DNA from: Dissulfurirhabdus thermomarina
GTDB taxonomy: Bacteria; Desulfobacterota; Dissulfuribacteria; Dissulfuribacterales; Dissulfurirhabdaceae
Direction: 5' to 3'
Assembly: GCF_012979235.1 (NCBI RefSeq)
Contig: NZ_JAATWC010000002.1
Span: 186,001-250,000, forward strand
DNA: 64,000 bases
How positions within the stretch are numbered: position 1 is the first letter of the stretch; each line of letters begins with the position of its first letter. Below are positions 45,666-55,680 of this stretch, piece by piece. The translations under genes and the position numbers were made by a program. The notes beneath the pieces were generated by a model. That model had not been told where the DNA came from. It saw only the letters and a program-made list of their open reading frames with translations, and did not search any database.

Positions 45666-48096
45666 AGCCGGCCCCCTCGGGCCGCCCTTCCCCTCCGCCC
45701 TCTTCCCTCGCGAAACGGCGTGCCTCTTCCGCCAGGGCACGCAGCCGGGCGTCCACCATGGCGAAGAGGCTGCCGTCCGGGTAGCGGCCGTCCGGCCCGG
45801 GCGTCCCGGCGGGCCGGCCCGTCAGGAGTTCGATCCCCTCCTCCACCGTGTGGATGGCCCACACGTGGAACCGCCCGGCGGCCACGGCCTCCACCACCGC
45901 CGGCTTCAGCATGAGGTCCCGGACGTTGGCCTCGGGGATGAGGACCCCCTGGCTCCCGGTGAGACCCCGCTCGGCGCAGAGATCGAAGAACCCCTCGATC
46001 TTCTTGCTCACCCCGCCGATGGGGAGGATCTGCCCCGTCTGGCTCACCGCGCCGGTGACGGCCCGCCCCTGGTCGATGGGCACCCCGGAGAGGGCCGACA
46101 AGAGGGCGAAGAGCTCCGCCGCCGAGGCCGAATCCCCGTCCACCATGCCGTAACTTTGCTCGAAGCACAGGGTGGCGGTGAGGGTGAGGGGCTTGTCCGC
46201 CGCGAATCGCGAGCGCAGGTACCCGGACAGGATGACCACGCCCTTGGTGTGGATCCGGCCGCTGAGCTCCGCCTCCCGCTCCACGTTCACCACGCCCTCC
46301 TTGCCCAGGGAGACCGCCGCGGTGATCCGGGCGGGCTTTCCGAAGAGGGTGTCGCCGAGGTCGTGGATGGCCAGCCCGTTGACCTGCCCGACGGCAGCGC
46401 CGTCGGTGGCCACCTTGAGGACGTCCTTGCGGAGGAGTTCCTGGATGCGGTCCGCGTAGAGCCCGGCGCGGCGCTCCTTGGCGTCCACGGCCCGCTGGAC
46501 GTGGGCGGCGGAGATGACGCCGCTGCCGTCCGCCGAGGCCCAGTAGTCGGCCTCCCGGAGGATGTCGGCCACCTCCTCGCGCCGGAGCGTGAGCTTGTCC
46601 TGGGAGCCGGCCAGCTCCGCGCTGTACTCCAGGATCCGGGCCACCCCGCCCTTGTCCAGGTCGCGGATGGCGCCCCGCTCCACGAGGGACCGGAGGAAGC
46701 CGAGGTATTCGGCCAGGTGCGCCTCGTCCCGGTCCACCAGGGTGTCCATGTGGGCCTTCACCTTGAAGAGATCCCGGAAGTCCTCGTCCAGGTTGTAGAG
46801 GAGGTGGTACATCTCCGGGGCGCCGAGCAGGATCACCTTGACGTCGAGGGGGACGGGCTTGGGCTTCAGGGTCTTGGTGGAGAAGACGCCGAGCTGCTCG
46901 CCGAGGTCTTCCACCTCGAGGCGGCGGTGGCGGAGGCAGCGCTTGAGGGCCTCGTAGCTGAAGGGCCACTTGAGGAGGTCCAGGGCCTTTACCACGAGGT
47001 AGCCGCCGTTGGCCCGGTGGAGGGCTCCGGCCCGGATCATGGTGAAGTCCGTGAAGAGGGCCCCGAACTGGGCCTTGCGTTCCACCGTCCCGAAGAGGTT
47101 GGCGTAGGTGGGGTTCGCCTCGAAGACCACAGGGGCCCCCTCGGTGGTCCCGTGGTCCACCAGGACGTTGACCTCGTACTGGGTGAAGCTCGGCCCCCCC
47201 ATGCCTGGGAAGGGAAAGGGGGGCATCCCCTCCGGGGCCTTCTGGCGGAAGGCGTCCATGTTGCGGACCACGTCCTCCCGGACGTCGGAGAGGTAGCCGG
47301 AGAGCACGGGGTGCTCCCCGTAGGCCGCCCGGAGTTCCTCCATGAGCGAATCGGCGGTCTGCCCCACGAGTTCCCGGTCGAGGTCCTTGAGCCGCCGGCG
47401 CACATCGTGCTCCATCTCGTGGATCCGGCGCATGGCAGCCCCCATCTCCCGGTGGAGGTCCTCGCTCTTGGCGCGAAGGGCCTTCTGCTCCTCCTCCGAG
47501 AGGGCGGCGATGTCCTCCGGGGTCATGGGGGTGTCGCCCTCCTTGGCGGGCATGACCATCATGCCCGACTGGTCGGCCTGGAGGAGGAAGCCCTGGGCCC
47601 GGACCTTGGCGTCCAGCTCCTCGAAGACCCCGGCACGGGCCTTGTTGAAGCCTCGGATCACCTCTTCCTTCCGGGCCAGGTAGGTCTCGCTCTCGAAGAT
47701 CTTGGGGACGTGGAGGCGGAGGTTGTCCACGAGCTCCGCCATGGCCGCCTGGAACCGGCGTCCCTCCCCCCTGGGAAGTTCCACGGCCAGGGGGGCGTCC
47801 GGGTCCCGGAAGTTGTGGACGTAGCACCAGTCGGAGGGCGCGGCGTCGGCGGCCCGGGCGGTCTCTTCCACGAAGGCGCGGGCCAGATCGGCCAGCCCCG
47901 TCTCCTGGTCGCCGGCCACGAAGACGTTGAAGTCCGGGTGGCGGATGCGGAGACCGAAGTTCAGGGCCTCCACGGCCCGTTCCTGGGCCACGATGTCCCG
48001 GCCGGCCGCCGGCGCCTGGCTCAGGCGCTCGAAGCCGAGGCTGTCGGGATCCACCGAGTAGCGGAGCGATTCCTTGGTCAGGGCGATGCCGGCCAT
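45658..48096 (-). CDS. Lon-like AAA+ protease (COG1067/LonB type)
   Basis: This 812-residue protein has the COG1067 layout with a C-terminal Lon protease domain. The catalytic Ser lies in DGDSASAAE (about residue 654) and the Lys in IGGVSKKIEG (about 697). The first P-loop position reads AGDQETGLADL (62-71), lacking the Lys and Thr of a Walker A motif. The AAA core keeps ANGGYLVVKALDLL. These proteins degrade damaged proteins in the cytoplasm; ATP use here is uncertain. It follows ruvB by 73 bp. Confidence 0.9.
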   Translation of the reverse strand: MAGIALTKESLRYSVDPDSLGFERLSQAPAAGRDIVAQERAVEALNFGLRIRHPDFNVFVAGDQETGLADLARAFVEETARAADAAPSDWCYVHNFRDPDAPLAVELPRGEGRRFQAAMAELVDNLRLHVPKIFESETYLARKEEVIRGFNKARAGVFEELDAKVRAQGFLLQADQSGMMVMPAKEGDTPMTPEDIAALSEEEQKALRAKSEDLHREMGAAMRRIHEMEHDVRRRLKDLDRELVGQTADSLMEELRAAYGEHPVLSGYLSDVREDVVRNMDAFRQKAPEGMPPFPFPGMGGPSFTQYEVNVLVDHGTTEGAPVVFEANPTYANLFGTVERKAQFGALFTDFTMIRAGALHRANGGYLVVKALDLLKWPFSYEALKRCLRHRRLEVEDLGEQLGVFSTKTLKPKPVPLDVKVILLGAPEMYHLLYNLDEDFRDLFKVKAHMDTLVDRDEAHLAEYLGFLRSLVERGAIRDLDKGGVARILEYSAELAGSQDKLTLRREEVADILREADYWASADGSGVISAAHVQRAVDAKERRAGLYADRIQELLRKDVLKVATDGAAVGQVNGLAIHDLGDTLFGKPARITAAVSLGKEGVVNVEREAELSGRIHTKGVVILSGYLRSRFAADKPLTLTATLCFEQSYGMVDGDSASAAELFALLSALSGVPIDQGRAVTGAVSQTGQILPIGGVSKKIEGFFDLCAERGLTGSQGVLIPEANVRDLMLKPAVVEAVAAGRFHVWAIHTVEEGIELLTGRPAGTPGPDGRYPDGSLFAMVDARLRALAEEARRFAREEGGGEGRPEGAGST

Positions 48097-48169
48097 GGAA
48101 GGTATCCCCTCGTCTTGCTGTCGTTGTACGGGTTCATCCGGGCCGGGGCGGCGGCCGGCGGCGGGGCCG

Positions 48170-49165
48170 TCACGGCTCCCGGCGCCGGTTCAGGTGGGCG
48201 TAGGCGAGATCCGTGGCCACGCGCCCCCGCGGGGTCCGGTGCAGGTATCCCTGCTGTATGAGGTATGGCTCGTAAACATCCTCTATGGTGTTTTTTTCTT
48301 CACCAACAGCAGTGGCGATGGTCTCCAGCCCCACGGGGCCGCCGCCGAACTTGTCCATGATGGTGGCCAGGATCGTCCGGTCCATCCGGTCGAGGCCCCG
48401 TTCGTCCACCTCCAGCATGGTCAGGGCCGCGTCGGCGACCTCCCGGGTGATGGCCCCCTCGGCTCGGACCTGGGCATAGTCGCGGACGCGGCGGAGGAGC
48501 CGGTTGGCGACGCGGGGGGTCCCACGGGATCGGCGCGCGATCTCCATGGCGCCCGCCCGGTCGATCTCGATGCCCAAGAGCCGGGCAGAGCGCAGGACGA
48601 TCTCGGTGAGATCCGTCGGCTGGTAGAAGTCCACCCGGAAGACCACCCCGAAACGGTCCCGGAGCGGCGGGGTGAGCAGCCCGGCCCGGGTGGTGGCCCC
48701 CACCAGGGTGAACCGCGGCAGATCGATCTTGATGGTGCGGGCGCCGGGCCCCTGCCCGATGACGAGGTCCAGCTGGAAGTCCTCCATGGCCGGGTAGAGG
48801 ATCTCCTCCACCACGGGGCTGAGGCGATGGATCTCGTCGATGAAGAGGACGTCGCCGGGCTGGAGGTTGGTGAGGACCGCGGCGAGGTCCCCGGGCCGCT
48901 CGATGACCGGCCCGGAGGTGGCCCGGAGGCTCACCCCCAGCTCCCCGGCGATGATGTGGGCGAGGGTGGTCTTGCCGAGGCCGGGGTGGCCGTGAAGGAG
49001 GACGTGGTCCAGGGCCTCGCGGCGTTCCCGGGCCGCGCGGATGAAGAGCTCGAGGCCCCGCTTCACGTCCTCCTGGCCCACGTACTCGCGGAGGGTCCGC
49101 GGGCGGAGCCCGGGATCCACCGCGGCATCGTCCTGGACGGCCTCTGGGAAGAGATCTTCGATCAT
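48170..49165 (-). CDS. ruvB: Holliday junction branch migration helicase RuvB
   Basis: This 331-residue AAA+ motor has Walker [10 protein letters not shown] (residues 59-67), LFIDEIHRL (Walker B), and the arginine finger region [18 protein letters not shown]. The C-terminal winged helix has the block [16 protein letters not shown] and [12 protein letters not shown]. It drives branch migration with RuvA. Order ruvC-ruvA-ruvB on one strand. Confidence 0.98.
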   Translation of the reverse strand: MIEDLFPEAVQDDAAVDPGLRPRTLREYVGQEDVKRGLELFIRAARERREALDHVLLHGHPGLGKTTLAHIIAGELGVSLRATSGPVIERPGDLAAVLTNLQPGDVLFIDEIHRLSPVVEEILYPAMEDFQLDLVIGQGPGARTIKIDLPRFTLVGATTRAGLLTPPLRDRFGVVFRVDFYQPTDLTEIVLRSARLLGIEIDRAGAMEIARRSRGTPRVANRLLRRVRDYAQVRAEGAITREVADAALTMLEVDERGLDRMDRTILATIMDKFGGGPVGLETIATAVGEEKNTIEDVYEPYLIQQGYLHRTPRGRVATDLAYAHLNRRREP

Positions 49166-49207
49166 GGGCGCGGTCTGCGGCCGGCGAGGGCCGCCGCGGG
49201 TCTTACC

Positions 49208-49831
49208 TTACCGTGTCCCGGCCAAAAGGCGAAGGGCGCGGCGCACGAGTTCCTCCACCGTGGGTTCGCCCTCGATCTCCTCCCGGGCCCGGGCGAGGAT
49301 GCGCTCGGCCTCCGCCGGCCGGTAGCCGAGGTTCTCGAGGGCGGAGAGGGCGTCGGCCAGGACCGGCCCGGCGGCGGCGCCACCCGGAGCCGCCGTCGGC
49401 GGCGGGGCCTTGCCGTAGGCCGCCTCCAGGAAGTCCCGGGCCCGTTCCCGGAGATCCACGCAGAGGCGGGCCGCGGTCTTCTTGCCCACGCCGTGGATGG
49501 CCTGGAGCCGGTGGGCCTCGCCGGCGGCCAGGGCGTAGAGCAGGTCCTCCACGGTCATGGCGGAAAGCACCGACAAGGCCAGCCTGGGCCCCACCCCGGA
49601 GACCTCGAGGAGGATCCGGAACATCTCCTTCTCCTCCGGCCGGGGGAACCCGTAGAGGGCGATGCTGTCCTCCCGCCAGACCACGTGGGTGTAGAGCACG
49701 ACCTCTCCCTCCCGGGGGAGCTCTGCCAGCCCCCGGGCCGGCATGCGGACCTCGTACCCCACGCCGCCGGTATCCACCAGGACGCCGTCGGCGAAGACGG
49801 CGTGGACCCGCCCCCGGACCAGGCCGATCAC
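49208..49831 (-). CDS. ruvA: Holliday junction branch migration protein RuvA
   Basis: GTG start at 49831 overlaps the ruvC stop as GTGA, so translation is coupled. The 207-residue protein begins IGLVRGRV and has the two helix-hairpin-helix motifs (LEVSGVGPRLALSVLS, IHGVGKKTAARLCVDL) and the C-terminal RuvB-binding domain (ALENLGYRPAEAERIL). RuvA tetramers hold the four-way junction. Found only by allowing a GTG start. Confidence 0.97.
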   Translation of the reverse strand: MIGLVRGRVHAVFADGVLVDTGGVGYEVRMPARGLAELPREGEVVLYTHVVWREDSIALYGFPRPEEKEMFRILLEVSGVGPRLALSVLSAMTVEDLLYALAAGEAHRLQAIHGVGKKTAARLCVDLRERARDFLEAAYGKAPPPTAAPGGAAAGPVLADALSALENLGYRPAEAERILARAREEIEGEPTVEELVRRALRLLAGTR

Positions 49832-50340
49832 GGCGCCCTCCCGGCCTGCTGTGCGGCCCGGGCGAGGGGACCCGCGGCGAAATTCGCATGGCAGACGGCC
49901 ACCCCGAGGGCGTCGGCGGCGTCCTGGGGCGGCCGGCGTTCCAGGTTCAGCAAGAGCCGCACCATGTGCTGGACCTGGCCCTTCTCCGCCCGCCCGTACC
50001 CCACCACCGCCTGCTTGACCTGGGTGGGCGTGTACTCGAAGACGGGGATCCCTTCCCGGACGGCGGCCAGGATGGCCACGCCCCGCACGTGGCCCAGCAG
50101 CAACGCAGAGCGGGGATTGCGGGCCTGGAAGACGTTCTCCACGGCGGCGGCGGTGGGCCGATGGCGCCGGATCACCTCCACCAGCCCTTCGTGGATCCGG
50201 TGAAGGCGCTCTGCGAGGTCCCACCCGGCGCGGGTCCGCAAGACCCCCGCCCCCAGGCACCGGAAGCGGGTCCCATCCACGGCCACGAGGCCGAAACCGG
50301 TGGCCCGGGAACCGGGATCGATGCCGAGGATGAGGTCCAA
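49828..50340 (-). CDS. ruvC: Crossover junction endodeoxyribonuclease RuvC
   Basis: This 170-residue RNase H-fold resolvase opens LILGIDPGSRATGFG (D8) and keeps VENVFQARNP (acidic second position) and the C-terminal DAADALGVAVCH. It cuts Holliday junctions held by RuvAB. yebC stands 9 bp upstream, the usual arrangement. Confidence 0.97.
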   Translation of the reverse strand: MDLILGIDPGSRATGFGLVAVDGTRFRCLGAGVLRTRAGWDLAERLHRIHEGLVEVIRRHRPTAAAVENVFQARNPRSALLLGHVRGVAILAAVREGIPVFEYTPTQVKQAVVGYGRAEKGQVQHMVRLLLNLERRPPQDAADALGVAVCHANFAAGPLARAAQQAGRAP

Positions 50341-50349
50341 CCGCGGGCC

Positions 50350-51099
50350 CTACTGCGCCTTCTCCAGGATCTCTTCCGGGATGTCGAAGTTGGCGTAGAC
50401 GTGCTGGACGTCGTCGTGGTCCTCCAGGGCCTCCATGAGCTGGAGGACCTGGAGCGCCTTCTTCTCCTCGGCGACTTCCACCGTGGTCTTTGGGACCATG
50501 GAGATCTCGGCGGACAGACACGGAATGCCCGCCCGGTCCAGGGCCTCCTTGACCTCGCCGAAGGTCTCCGGCGTGGTGTGGATCTCCCATTCCCCGCCCT
50601 GGTCCTGGATGTCCTCGGCGCCGGCCTCGATGGCCGCCTCCATGAGGGCGTCCTCGTCCACCGCGTCCTTCGAGACCACGATGAGGCCCTTCTTTTCGAA
50701 CATCCAGGCCACGCTGCCGGGTTCGCCGAGGTTGCCGCCCCGCTTCCCGAAGAGGTAGCGGAGGTCGGCCACGGTCCGCTGGCGGTTGTCCGTCATGGCC
50801 TCCACCAGGACGGCCACGCCCCCGGGGCCGTAGCCCTCGTAGGTGACCTCCTCGTAGGCGGTGCCCTCGAGCTCCCCCGTCCCCTTCTTGATGGCCCGCT
50901 CGATGTTGTCCTTCGGCATGTTCTGGGCCTTGGCGGCGGCGATGGCCGCCCGCAGCCGGGGGTTGGCCTCCGGGTCGCCGCCGCCGAGGCGGGCGGCCAC
51001 CATGATCTCGCGGATGAGCTTCGTGAAGATCCGCCCGCGCCGGGCGTCCTGGGCGCCCTTCTTGTGCTTGATGGTGCTCCACTTGGAATGGCCTGACAT
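50350..51099 (-). CDS. yebC: YebC/PmpR-family regulator or translation factor
   Basis: This 249-residue protein begins [20 protein letters not shown] and has [19 protein letters not shown] and [14 protein letters not shown], all family hallmarks. Members act as DNA-binding regulators or help ribosomes at proline stretches; which applies here cannot be told. The YebC-RuvC pairing is widely conserved. Confidence 0.97.
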   Translation of the reverse strand: MSGHSKWSTIKHKKGAQDARRGRIFTKLIREIMVAARLGGGDPEANPRLRAAIAAAKAQNMPKDNIERAIKKGTGELEGTAYEEVTYEGYGPGGVAVLVEAMTDNRQRTVADLRYLFGKRGGNLGEPGSVAWMFEKKGLIVVSKDAVDEDALMEAAIEAGAEDIQDQGGEWEIHTTPETFGEVKEALDRAGIPCLSAEISMVPKTTVEVAEEKKALQVLQLMEALEDHDDVQHVYANFDIPEEILEKAQ

Positions 51100-51150
51100 A
51101 GAGAAACGTCCTCCAGGTCGTTCGGATGATGTGTGTTCGGGGCGGCCGGC

Positions 51151-52518
51151 CTACCGGGCCTGTATGCGCTCGTAGAAGGCCTTCAGGTCGTCCGCCAGGA
51201 AACGCTCGATGCGGGAGAGGTTCCGTGCATGGGCCACCAGGACCTGGCGGGGGGCCTGTTCCGCGACGAGGCGGCGCACCCGGCCCGAGACCTTCTTCCA
51301 GAGATCCTGCCGGTAGGCGGTGTCCAGGGGGACGAGGCCGTCCAGGTCTTCCAGGGTGCGGCGGACGAACCGGGGGAACATGAACCGCTGGATGTAGAGG
51401 GCGCCGCCGGAGATGACGCCGAGGACCCCGATGATGGGCCAGAGGAACTGTTCCGGCGTGAGGGTGCCGCCCACCAGGCCCACCAGGAAGGGCACCTCCG
51501 GGGACCCCAACAGGAGCCGAACCAGGACGTCGGTGAAGAGGAAGGCGCCCACCGCTCCCACCCCGATGCCGCGGCAGGTGCACGCGAATCGGCGGCCGAA
51601 GCGCTGGCGGAAGTTCCGAAGGGCCTCCACCTCCATGGCGAGTTCCCGGATCTCCCGCTCCACCCGGTGGAGGATGTGGCTGAGGCGCAGCCGGGGGGCG
51701 TTTCCCACCTCCCGCTTGAGTTCGTCGCGCTCGGAGGCCCAGACCTCGAACCCCGGGCGGACCGGGCCGGTGCCGGGGGCGAAGGTGAGGTAGATGCGCG
51801 GCATGTCCTTGCGCCCCGTCATCTGGGAGAGGTTCCAGCACAGGGTCCCGTAGGCCCGGACGAGGTCGGCCATGTTCTCGCACTCGTCGATGCGGTTGAG
51901 GACGTAGAGGACCCGGTCCTCCCCGGTGGCCTCCGGGAGCGTGCTCCGGATGGCCTCGTAGGTCTCCTTGATGGTGCCCGCCTTGTGGGGGTCGAACATC
52001 AGGATGATGAGATCGGCCAGGTGGGCCAGCTCCCCGACCACGCCCAGGTAGTGGTAGCCCCGGTCCTTCTCGGTGACCGAATCCAGCATGCCCGGGGTGT
52101 CGATGACGGCCACCTCCCGGAGCAGCGGCGCCGCGACCCGCTTGAGGCGGAAGTGGGTGAGGAGCCCCTCGCCGAACCGGCGGAGGGAGGCGAAGGGCAA
52201 ACGTTCGTCGTTCACCAGCGTCGGCCCGGGGACCTCCCCTTCCGGCTCTTCGCCCTCCGGCGCGGTGAGCACGGTGAAGCTGTCGTCGGTGGGCGCCTGT
52301 CCCGTCCGCTGCACGTCCACGCCGAGCAACTCGTTGATGAAGGTGGACTTTCCGGAGGAGTAGTTGCCGATGACCAGCACCACGGGGCGCCAGCGCAGCG
52401 GTGTCACGAGGGCCTCGAGGTCGTAGCCGTAGCGGGCCAGCAACGGGCCCATCCGGGCCCGGAGCCGGTCCTCGATCTCCTTCGCCAGGTCCTGCGCCGC
52501 CTTGACTGGTTCGGTCAT
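51151..52518 (-). CDS. Dynamin-like membrane GTPase
   Basis: This 455-residue protein has the GTPase motifs GNYSSGKST (residues 51-59), a Thr-containing switch, DTPGML and NRID in place of the usual NKxD or TKxD. The GTPase core is followed by helices and two membrane segments, about residues 320-350 and 365-390. It resembles bacterial dynamin/EHD-type proteins that remodel membranes. It sits 37 bp after the Mrp gene and upstream of yebC-ruvCAB; no functional link is known. Confidence 0.88.
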   Translation of the reverse strand: MTEPVKAAQDLAKEIEDRLRARMGPLLARYGYDLEALVTPLRWRPVVLVIGNYSSGKSTFINELLGVDVQRTGQAPTDDSFTVLTAPEGEEPEGEVPGPTLVNDERLPFASLRRFGEGLLTHFRLKRVAAPLLREVAVIDTPGMLDSVTEKDRGYHYLGVVGELAHLADLIILMFDPHKAGTIKETYEAIRSTLPEATGEDRVLYVLNRIDECENMADLVRAYGTLCWNLSQMTGRKDMPRIYLTFAPGTGPVRPGFEVWASERDELKREVGNAPRLRLSHILHRVEREIRELAMEVEALRNFRQRFGRRFACTCRGIGVGAVGAFLFTDVLVRLLLGSPEVPFLVGLVGGTLTPEQFLWPIIGVLGVISGGALYIQRFMFPRFVRRTLEDLDGLVPLDTAYRQDLWKKVSGRVRRLVAEQAPRQVLVAHARNLSRIERFLADDLKAFYERIQAR

Positions 52519-52554
52519 CTCGTCCCCCCTCTTCGACGGGCCGTACCCGCCGGT

Positions 52555-53445
52555 TCAGGATGTGGTGGCCTCCTCTTCGGCCTTTTGCTCCCGCTGCTGC
52601 AGGGCCATCATCTGGGTGGCGTTGATCACCCGCTGGACCACCTTGCCCATGGCCTCGGCGGTGTGGCTGTTGGGATAGGCGGCCATCATGGGTTTGCCGG
52701 CGTCCCCGGTGGTGACGATCCGGGGATCCACCGGGACGCGGCCGAGGAAGGGCACGCCGAGTTCCTCGGCCAGGCGTTCGCCACCGCCGCGCTTGAAGAC
52801 GTCGATGGCCTTTCCGCAATGGGGGCAGATCATCCCGCTCATGTTCTCGACGATGCCGAGGACGGGCATGTTGACATGCCGGCAGAAGCTGATGGATTTG
52901 CGGACGTCCAGGATGGAGACCTCCTGGGGGGTGGTCACCACCACGGCGTAGGCGTCGGGGATGATCTGGGCCACGGTCATGGGCTCGTCGCCGGTGCCCG
53001 GGGGGGCGTCGATGACGAGGTAGTCGAGCTTGCCCCACTCGATGTCGTAGATGAACTGCCGGATGGCGGACATCTTCATGGGGCCGCGCCACATGACCGC
53101 GGAATCCTTGTCGGGAAGGAGCGGCTCCACGGACATGAACTTGAGGTTCGGCGAATAGTAGACCGGTCCGACGGTGCCGTCGGGCCGCCGCTGGAGCTCG
53201 CCGCGCTCGACGCCCAGCATCTTCGGCACGTTGGGGCCGTGGAGGTCCACGTCCAGGAGCCCGACGTAGAAGTTCTCGAGGGAGAGCCCCACGGCGAGGT
53301 TGATGGAGACGGTGCTCTTTCCCACGCCGCCCTTTCCACTCATCACCATGATCTTGTGCTCGATCTGGCCGAGCTTGTCGCGAATGGCCTCGTCCTGCTG
53401 GGACAGCACGGGGTTGGCCGCCACGTTTTCCTTGCCCTTGCTCAC
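52555..53445 (-). CDS. Mrp/NBP35-type Fe-S carrier ATPase with CPHC motif
   Basis: The GTG at 53445 follows AAGGAGG and gives 296 residues. The deviant Walker A is SGKGGVGKST (36-45), followed by DVDLHGPNVPKMLG and DAPPGTGD. The CPHC pair that binds an Fe-S cluster at the dimer interface is present at about residue 207. There is no N-terminal MIP18 domain, the reverse of the paralogue at 19093-20160. Confidence 0.95.
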   Translation of the reverse strand: MSKGKENVAANPVLSQQDEAIRDKLGQIEHKIMVMSGKGGVGKSTVSINLAVGLSLENFYVGLLDVDLHGPNVPKMLGVERGELQRRPDGTVGPVYYSPNLKFMSVEPLLPDKDSAVMWRGPMKMSAIRQFIYDIEWGKLDYLVIDAPPGTGDEPMTVAQIIPDAYAVVVTTPQEVSILDVRKSISFCRHVNMPVLGIVENMSGMICPHCGKAIDVFKRGGGERLAEELGVPFLGRVPVDPRIVTTGDAGKPMMAAYPNSHTAEAMGKVVQRVINATQMMALQQREQKAEEEATTS

Positions 53446-53552
53446 GGGTCTGCCTCCTTAGGGGGTACGTTTTCCAGGTCGCCCGGCCCGCAGGACCGGG
53501 CGGAACATGGAAAATACCCCCCTTTCCTCGGCCCGCCAAGCACCCTCGTTCG

Positions 53553-53581
53553 TTGACGGCCCCGCGGTCATCCAGTATAGA
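53553..53581 (+). promoter_or_regulatory. Sigma-70 type promoter of tRNA-Leu(UAA)
   Basis: TTGACG (53553-53558) and TATAGA (53576-53581) are separated by 17 bp, 29 bp before the tRNA. Confidence 0.7.
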
Positions 53582-53610
53582 TGGCCGCACGAACGAGACC
53601 CGGCCCGGGC

Positions 53611-53698
53611 GCCCGGGTGGTGGAACTGGTAGACACAAGGGACTTAAAATCCCTCGAAGCGCCGCTTCGTGCGGGTTCGACTCCCGCCCCGGGCACCA
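53611..53698 (+). tRNA. tRNA-Leu (anticodon UAA)
   Basis: Acceptor arm GCCCGGG pairs with CCCGGGC and is followed by ACCA. The anticodon stem is AGGGA/TCCCT with loop CTTAAAA, giving anticodon UAA. A long variable arm is present. No terminator is visible before the transporter gene 62 bp downstream, so the two may share a transcript. Confidence 0.97.
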
Positions 53699-53760
53699 AA
53701 AGCGGCCCCGGTGCCGCCCCGCGCGATCACGGAGCCAAGGAGACGGATCACCGCTGCGCC

Positions 53761-54957
53761 ATGCCACGCCCGCCGCTGCCAGCCCGACCCGGCCGATCCG
53801 TCCTGGAAAGGCTCCGGGGCCCAGCCCTCTTCGTCGCCTTCCTGTGCCTGCTCTACGCCTTCTTTCTCAGTATCGGCGGAATGCAGGCCGCCTTCAAGGG
53901 CATGGGGGCGGGATTCTCCAGGAGCCTCTTCACCCTGACCCACAACCCCGTTGTGGGGCTCTTCGTGGGCATCCTCTCCACCAGCCTCATCCAGAGCTCA
54001 TCCACCACCACCTCGCTCGTGGTGGCGCTCGTGGCCTCCGGGGCCCTGGACGTCACCCACGCCATCCCCATCGTCATGGGGGCCAACATCGGGACCTCCG
54101 TCACCAACACCCTGGTCTCCCTGGGCCACATCACCCGGTCGAGCGAGTTCCGGCGCGCCTTCGCCGCGGCCACCGTGCACGACTTCTTCAACCTCCTCAC
54201 CGTGACCGTCCTGCTTCCCGTGGAGATGGCCACGGGCTACCTGGCCCGCACCTCCACGCTGCTTGCCGAGGCCTTCAGCCGGGCCGGCGGCCTCACCTTC
54301 ACGAGCCCGGTGAAGGCGGTGACGAAGCCCGTGATCCACGCCGTGCACGGGGCCTTCGAGGCCGGCCTGGGGGAGCCCCTGGCCGGGATCTGCCTCCTGG
54401 CGGCGGGGTTCGTGGTGCTCTTCGCGGCGCTGGCCGGGATCGTCAAGGTGATGCGGCTGCTCCTCATGGGACGACTCGAAGTGGCCTTCAACCGGTTCGT
54501 CGGCGGCAGCGCCCTGGGCGGCATGGGGATCGGCCTGGTCTGCACCGCCCTGGTCCAGAGCAGCTCCGTCACCACCTCGCTCCTCGTCCCCCTGGCCGGG
54601 GCCGGCATTCTGGGCATCCGCCAGGTCTTCCCCGTGACCCTCGGCGCCAACGTGGGGACCACCGTCACCGCCCTCCTGGCGGCCATGGCGGTGGAGACGC
54701 AGGGAGGCGGACCCTCCGGGGGCCTCGTGGTGGCCCTCTCGCACCTGCTCTTCAACCTCACGGGGATCGCCCTCATCTATCCCGTGGAACGGATCCGCCG
54801 CATCCCCATCAACCTGGCGCGGCGGCTGGCCCTTGCGGCCACCCGAAAGAAGCGGGTCGCCTTCTATTACGTCCTCGGGGTCTTTTTCCTGGCGCCCCTG
54901 CTGCTCATCGGCATCACCGATTTCCAGGGACTCGTCCGCCTCTTCGGCGGTGCCTGA
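53761..54957 (+). CDS. Na+/phosphate cotransporter-family membrane protein
   Basis: This 398-residue protein has the two inverted Na_Pi repeats: LSTSLIQSSSTTTSLVVALV and CTALVQSSSVTTSLLVPLAG, each followed by GANIGTSVTN- or GANVGTTVTA-type segments. About nine membrane helices are expected. The PhoU-like gene follows 21 bp later, the standard pairing for this transporter type. The ATG at 53761 lacks a close ribosome site; the frame is open upstream through the tRNA but that part is not coding. Confidence 0.93.
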   Translation: MPRPPLPARPGRSVLERLRGPALFVAFLCLLYAFFLSIGGMQAAFKGMGAGFSRSLFTLTHNPVVGLFVGILSTSLIQSSSTTTSLVVALVASGALDVTHAIPIVMGANIGTSVTNTLVSLGHITRSSEFRRAFAAATVHDFFNLLTVTVLLPVEMATGYLARTSTLLAEAFSRAGGLTFTSPVKAVTKPVIHAVHGAFEAGLGEPLAGICLLAAGFVVLFAALAGIVKVMRLLLMGRLEVAFNRFVGGSALGGMGIGLVCTALVQSSSVTTSLLVPLAGAGILGIRQVFPVTLGANVGTTVTALLAAMAVETQGGGPSGGLVVALSHLLFNLTGIALIYPVERIRRIPINLARRLALAATRKKRVAFYYVLGVFFLAPLLLIGITDFQGLVRLFGGA

Positions 54958-54978
54958 GACGGGTCGGAAGGAGGAGGC

Positions 54979-55662
54979 ATGCTCTACCAGCTCTTCAAGC
55001 TCTTCACCAAGAAGGAATCCCTCGTCACCGAGGCCCGGGCGGAGGCCCTCCGGATGATGGACCAGGCCCGGCACATGTTCGAGACGGTGATGACGGCCAT
55101 GCTCGCCACCGCCGACGACGCCATCCTCTCCCGGGTCAAGGACCTCGACAAGGAGATCAACGAGGTCCAGCGCGACGTCCGGAAGAAGGTCCTGGAGCAC
55201 CTCGTCTTCTGCCGGGGAGAAGACCTGGTGGAGGCCATCATCCTCCTCACCGTGGTGGTGGACCTCGAGCGGATCGGGGACTACACCAAGAACCTCGGGG
55301 AACTCGTGGTGATGCTTCCGGAGAGGTGCTGCTGGGGGAAGAAGGCCGACGTGGTCAAAGAGCTCCAGGCCCGCACCGTGGCACTCTTCGATAAGGTGCG
55401 CGGCGCCTTCGAAGGAAACGACGAGAAGGCCGCCCGGGAGGCCCTCGTCCACTACCGGGAGATCGCCGACGCCTGCGAGCAGCATCTCCGGGAGGTCTTC
55501 GAGGCGGCCTCCGGCGAGGAGTTCGTTCCCCGGGAGTTTCTCCACCTCGTCCTGATCTTCCGGTACCTCAAGCGGGTCTCGGCTCACCTGAAGAACGTGG
55601 CCACCACGGTGATCAACCCCGTGGACCAGATCGGCTTCGTGAAGGCCGCCGAGGCGGACTGA
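54979..55662 (+). CDS. PhoU-domain protein
   Basis: This 227-residue protein is helical with repeated PhoU motifs (DKEINEVQRDVRKKVLEHL, VDLERIGDYTKNLGELVV). The acidic E/D-xx-x-D patches bind metal in PhoU proteins. It probably restrains the adjacent phosphate transporter. GGAGG stands 4-8 nt before the ATG. Confidence 0.92.
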   Translation: MLYQLFKLFTKKESLVTEARAEALRMMDQARHMFETVMTAMLATADDAILSRVKDLDKEINEVQRDVRKKVLEHLVFCRGEDLVEAIILLTVVVDLERIGDYTKNLGELVVMLPERCCWGKKADVVKELQARTVALFDKVRGAFEGNDEKAAREALVHYREIADACEQHLREVFEAASGEEFVPREFLHLVLIFRYLKRVSAHLKNVATTVINPVDQIGFVKAAEAD

Positions 55663-55680
55663 TCTGCGGCCCCGCCCTCC

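Noticed and set aside
53581-53760. Upstream extension of the phosphate transporter frame
   Set aside because: It reads through the tRNA-Leu gene; the open frame is accidental.
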